Assembly: GCA_027623585.1 (NCBI GenBank)
Contig: JAQBVK010000082.1
Coordinates: forward strand, 1 to 9,043
Direction: 5' to 3'
From: Planctomycetota bacterium
GTDB lineage: Bacteria; Planctomycetota; UBA1135
DNA length: 9,043 nt
In this document: positions 7,416-9,043 of the stretch, piece by piece
Numbering within the stretch: the first letter of the stretch is position 1
How the letters are laid out: every line of letters begins with the position of its first letter
The notes under the pieces: generated by a model
The model's database searches: none
Told to the model about the DNA's origin: nothing
The model's input: the letters and a program-made list of their open reading frames with translations, nothing else
Translations under genes and position numbers: made by a program

Positions 7416-7463
7416 GCGAAGTCAGGGTAGCCCCGGGCATCCCGCCGGGCGAGAATCGGAGGA
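7416..7463. other. 48-base divergent intergenic region
   Basis: This is the only spacer between the divergent kinase-like gene and lptF, so promoters for both must lie here or within the opposing gene. I see no convincing -35/-10 pair. A GC-rich inverted repeat (7432-7436 with 7445-7449, eight-base loop) lies before the lptF ribosome binding site and could be chance in DNA this rich in G and C. Confidence 0.4.
7458..7463 (+). promoter_or_regulatory. Ribosome binding site abutting the lptF TTG start
   Basis: GGAGGA ends directly at the TTG at 7464, leaving one base between GGAGG and the start codon. That is unusually tight. No ATG or GTG lies between the in-frame stop at 7428-7430 and this TTG, and the resulting start MILDRALLRE matches the LptF family start well. 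Confidence 0.6.
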
Positions 7464-8615
7464 TTGATCCTCGACCGCGCCCTTCTGCGCGAGATCGCCC
7501 TGCGACTCCTGATGGTTTCCGCGGGCGTGACCTTCCTGATCGGCCTGGGCGGCGCGATCAAGGCTTCCTCGATCAGCCAAGGCGCGCCGTTGTGGGTGCC
7601 GCTGACGCTCGCGCCGCTGATCGTCGGCCAAGCGGTTCCTTACTTCCTGCCGCTCGCGCTCTTGACCGCGGTGGTGCTCTGTTATGGGCGCATGGCGGCG
7701 GATGGCGAAGACGTGGCCGCGCTCGCTGCAGGCGCGCATCCTTGGCGGCTCATCGTGCCTGCGCTGATCGCCGGCCTCGCCACGGCCGCGTTGACCCATC
7801 CGCTCACCACCGAAGCTCTGCCGGACTTCTATCGACGCATGCGTGAGCTCACCGCGCGCGTCCAGGTTGCCGCGCTCGAGAACACCGACCCGAGCGCGAG
7901 TGAACTCCACTACGGCGGACTGAACCTCATGTGGCGCGGGCGCGATACCGATGGAGCATTCCTCGACGTGCTTCTGCATCTGCGCGCCGGCGGCTCCTCT
8001 TCAGGCCAGCGCGCCGGCAAGCCGCGCGATGAGCCCACGGTTCTGCCCGGCGAAGAAGCGCCGACTGAAGAGTTGCGCGTGCGTGCGGATCGCGCCCGCA
8101 TGCGCGTCGCCGGGGGAGCCCTGGTGTTCTCCTTCGAGGGCTTGCGCGCGTTCAGCGAAACCGGCGGCGCCGAGGGCTGGAACGTGCAGAACGATGGTCT
8201 CACGATGATCCACATCGACCTGGAGAAGCTCGCCGAAGCGCAGGAAACCGAACTGCGGCCGCGCGCGATGACTTCCTCCCAATTGCAGGTGCTGCTCCAA
8301 GATCCGGCCGAGGAGCCGGAGCGCAAGGACGACGCGCGCTACGTGCTGCACCAACGCCGCGCGCTCTCGGCGGCGCTGCTGCCCCTCGCAGTGGTCGGCG
8401 CTCTGCTCGGTTGGCGCATGCGCCGCGGCGGCGCGCTCGCGGGCGTCGGCGTTTCTATGGCCCTGTTGGTGCTGGTGTTCTATCCGGCATATTCCTTGGG
8501 TGAAGGTTTCTACAAGTCCGGAAGCTGGCCGCCGTGGTTGGCGGCGTGGCTGCCCTTCCTGGTGATGATCGCACCGCTGATGTTGCTGCTGCGCGGCGTC
8601 GGCCGGAGGCGTTGA
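7464..8615 (+). CDS. lptF: LPS export ABC transporter permease LptF (YjgP/YjgQ family)
   Basis: This 383-residue inner-membrane protein has the LptF/LptG layout. The family start MILDRALLRE is followed by three transmembrane segments (about 15-35, 45-75 and 95-112), a periplasmic jellyroll-type domain (about 125-290), then three more segments (about 299-316, 322-345 and 357-377). The segment MTSSQLQVLL (269-278) and RYVLHQRRALSAALLPLAVV (292-311), leading into the fourth helix, are typical family features. With LptG and the ATPase LptB it extracts LPS from the inner membrane and passes it to LptC. The periplasmic domain contains a Gly/Pro/Glu-rich loop (about 176-203). The gene starts at TTG with a tight ribosome binding site. 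Its stop is three bases before the next start, so the two permease genes are co-transcribed. F rather than G is assigned from gene order and similarity, and the two are paralogues. Confidence 0.9.
   Translation: MILDRALLREIALRLLMVSAGVTFLIGLGGAIKASSISQGAPLWVPLTLAPLIVGQAVPYFLPLALLTAVVLCYGRMAADGEDVAALAAGAHPWRLIVPALIAGLATAALTHPLTTEALPDFYRRMRELTARVQVAALENTDPSASELHYGGLNLMWRGRDTDGAFLDVLLHLRAGGSSSGQRAGKPRDEPTVLPGEEAPTEELRVRADRARMRVAGGALVFSFEGLRAFSETGGAEGWNVQNDGLTMIHIDLEKLAEAQETELRPRAMTSSQLQVLLQDPAEEPERKDDARYVLHQRRALSAALLPLAVVGALLGWRMRRGGALAGVGVSMALLVLVFYPAYSLGEGFYKSGSWPPWLAAWLPFLVMIAPLMLLLRGVGRRR
8605..8609 (+). promoter_or_regulatory. Ribosome binding site of lptG
   Basis: GGAGG inside the last codons of lptF lies eight bases before the ATG at 8618. 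This good spacing fixes the lptG start and points to coupled translation. Confidence 0.75.
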
Positions 8616-8617
8616 CG

Positions 8618-9043
8618 ATGCAACGTTTCGACCGATACGTGTTGCGCGTCTTCCTGGCCTGGTGGTTGGTGGTCGCGCTGGCCTTGCTCGGGCTGTTCAC
8701 GGCGCTGCAACTCCTGGGCAAGAGCGACGAGATTCAACAGGCCGGTGAGTTCGGCCTCGGCCTCGCCGATCTCGGCCGCTACGCGCTGTTGAGTCAGCCC
8801 TACTTGCTGCTGACCTTCGGCCAGTACGTCACCCTGCTCGCGGCGCTCGGCGCAGTGATGCAGTTGTTGAAGCATCGTGAGTGGGTGCCGGTGCTTACCG
8901 CCGGGCGCTCCGCGTTGCGCGCGGTGGCGCCGATCCTGCTCGCCGCGTTCGCGCTGGCGCTCTCACTGTCGTGGATGCGTGAGGCCGCGGCGCCGCGCCT
9001 GATGCCCGAGCACGAAGCTCTTCATCGCCGCTTCTTTTCTCAG
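8618..9043 (+). CDS. lptG: LPS export ABC transporter permease LptG (YjgP/YjgQ family), 3' truncated
   Basis: The ATG at 8618 opens a frame that runs without a stop to the last base, giving 142 residues. The start MQRFDRYVLRVFLAWW has the family pattern of a D-R-Y-x-L-R motif before the first transmembrane helix (about 12-33). A loop follows, then a second hydrophobic hairpin region (about 55-84), the short cytoplasmic segment LKHREWVPVLTAGRS (84-98) that resembles the coupling helix contacting LptB, and a third helix (about 100-119). The periplasmic domain is only beginning at the window edge. It is the partner permease of LptF, three bases downstream of it. The G assignment follows the usual lptF-lptG order. 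Nothing in the visible part looks damaged. Confidence 0.88.
   Translation, partial: MQRFDRYVLRVFLAWWLVVALALLGLFTALQLLGKSDEIQQAGEFGLGLADLGRYALLSQPYLLLTFGQYVTLLAALGAVMQLLKHREWVPVLTAGRSALRAVAPILLAAFALALSLSWMREAAAPRLMPEHEALHRRFFSQ

Noticed and set aside
7025..7846. Plus-strand frame crossing the kinase-like gene and the start of lptF
   Set aside because: Composition is Arg/Ala/Pro-rich with no motif, and it conflicts with two well-supported genes.
7422..7979. Minus-strand open frame opposite the start of lptF
   Set aside because: Highly charged, His/Gln/Arg-rich product typical of the antisense of transmembrane helices, and it fills the intergenic spacer by chance.

Overview
The window is a gene-dense, high-GC stretch of a Gram-negative chromosome. 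The Gram-negative call rests on an lptF/lptG pair, the inner-membrane permeases that pull lipopolysaccharide (LPS) toward the outer membrane. Codon usage is strongly G/C-ending throughout and two genes appear to start with TTG. The sequence does not fix the phylum; a myxobacterial, planctomycete-like or other environmental high-GC lineage would fit. I see no RNA genes, mobile elements, CRISPR array or origin, and no intergenic gap is longer than 48 bases.

Region 1 (1-6276, plus strand) is a run of four closely spaced surface-polysaccharide genes. They are a 5'-truncated alkaline-phosphatase-superfamily phosphodiesterase, a secreted GH39/PslG-like glycoside hydrolase with an enlarged C-terminal part, a multi-pass O-antigen ligase/Wzy-type protein, and a Wzz-type chain-length regulator without a kinase domain. 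Gaps of 27, 36 and 6 bases suggest one operon that begins upstream. The implied job is polymerisation and length control of an exported glycan, with a matching hydrolase in the periplasm and a phosphodiesterase that may tailor or recycle a phosphorylated component. No glycosyltransferase, flippase or outer-membrane exporter is visible here.

Region 2 (6273-7415, minus strand) holds one gene related to the LPS kinase (WaaP/Kdo kinase/InaA) family. It meets the Wzz gene tail to tail, with stop codons sharing a TTAA. It has a recognisable kinase domain with an unusual Asn-to-Asp change, followed by what looks like a shrunken, catalytically dead second kinase-like domain. A run of ten cytosines lies at the junction, where one extra base would truncate the protein almost at once.

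Region 3 (7464-9043, plus strand) is the lptF-lptG pair, divergent from the kinase gene, with lptG running off the end of the window.

The whole window is therefore devoted to the cell envelope. The parts most worth a second look are the kinase-like gene with its homopolymer tract and the enlarged GH39 enzyme. I do not see clear proof of a wholly new system.
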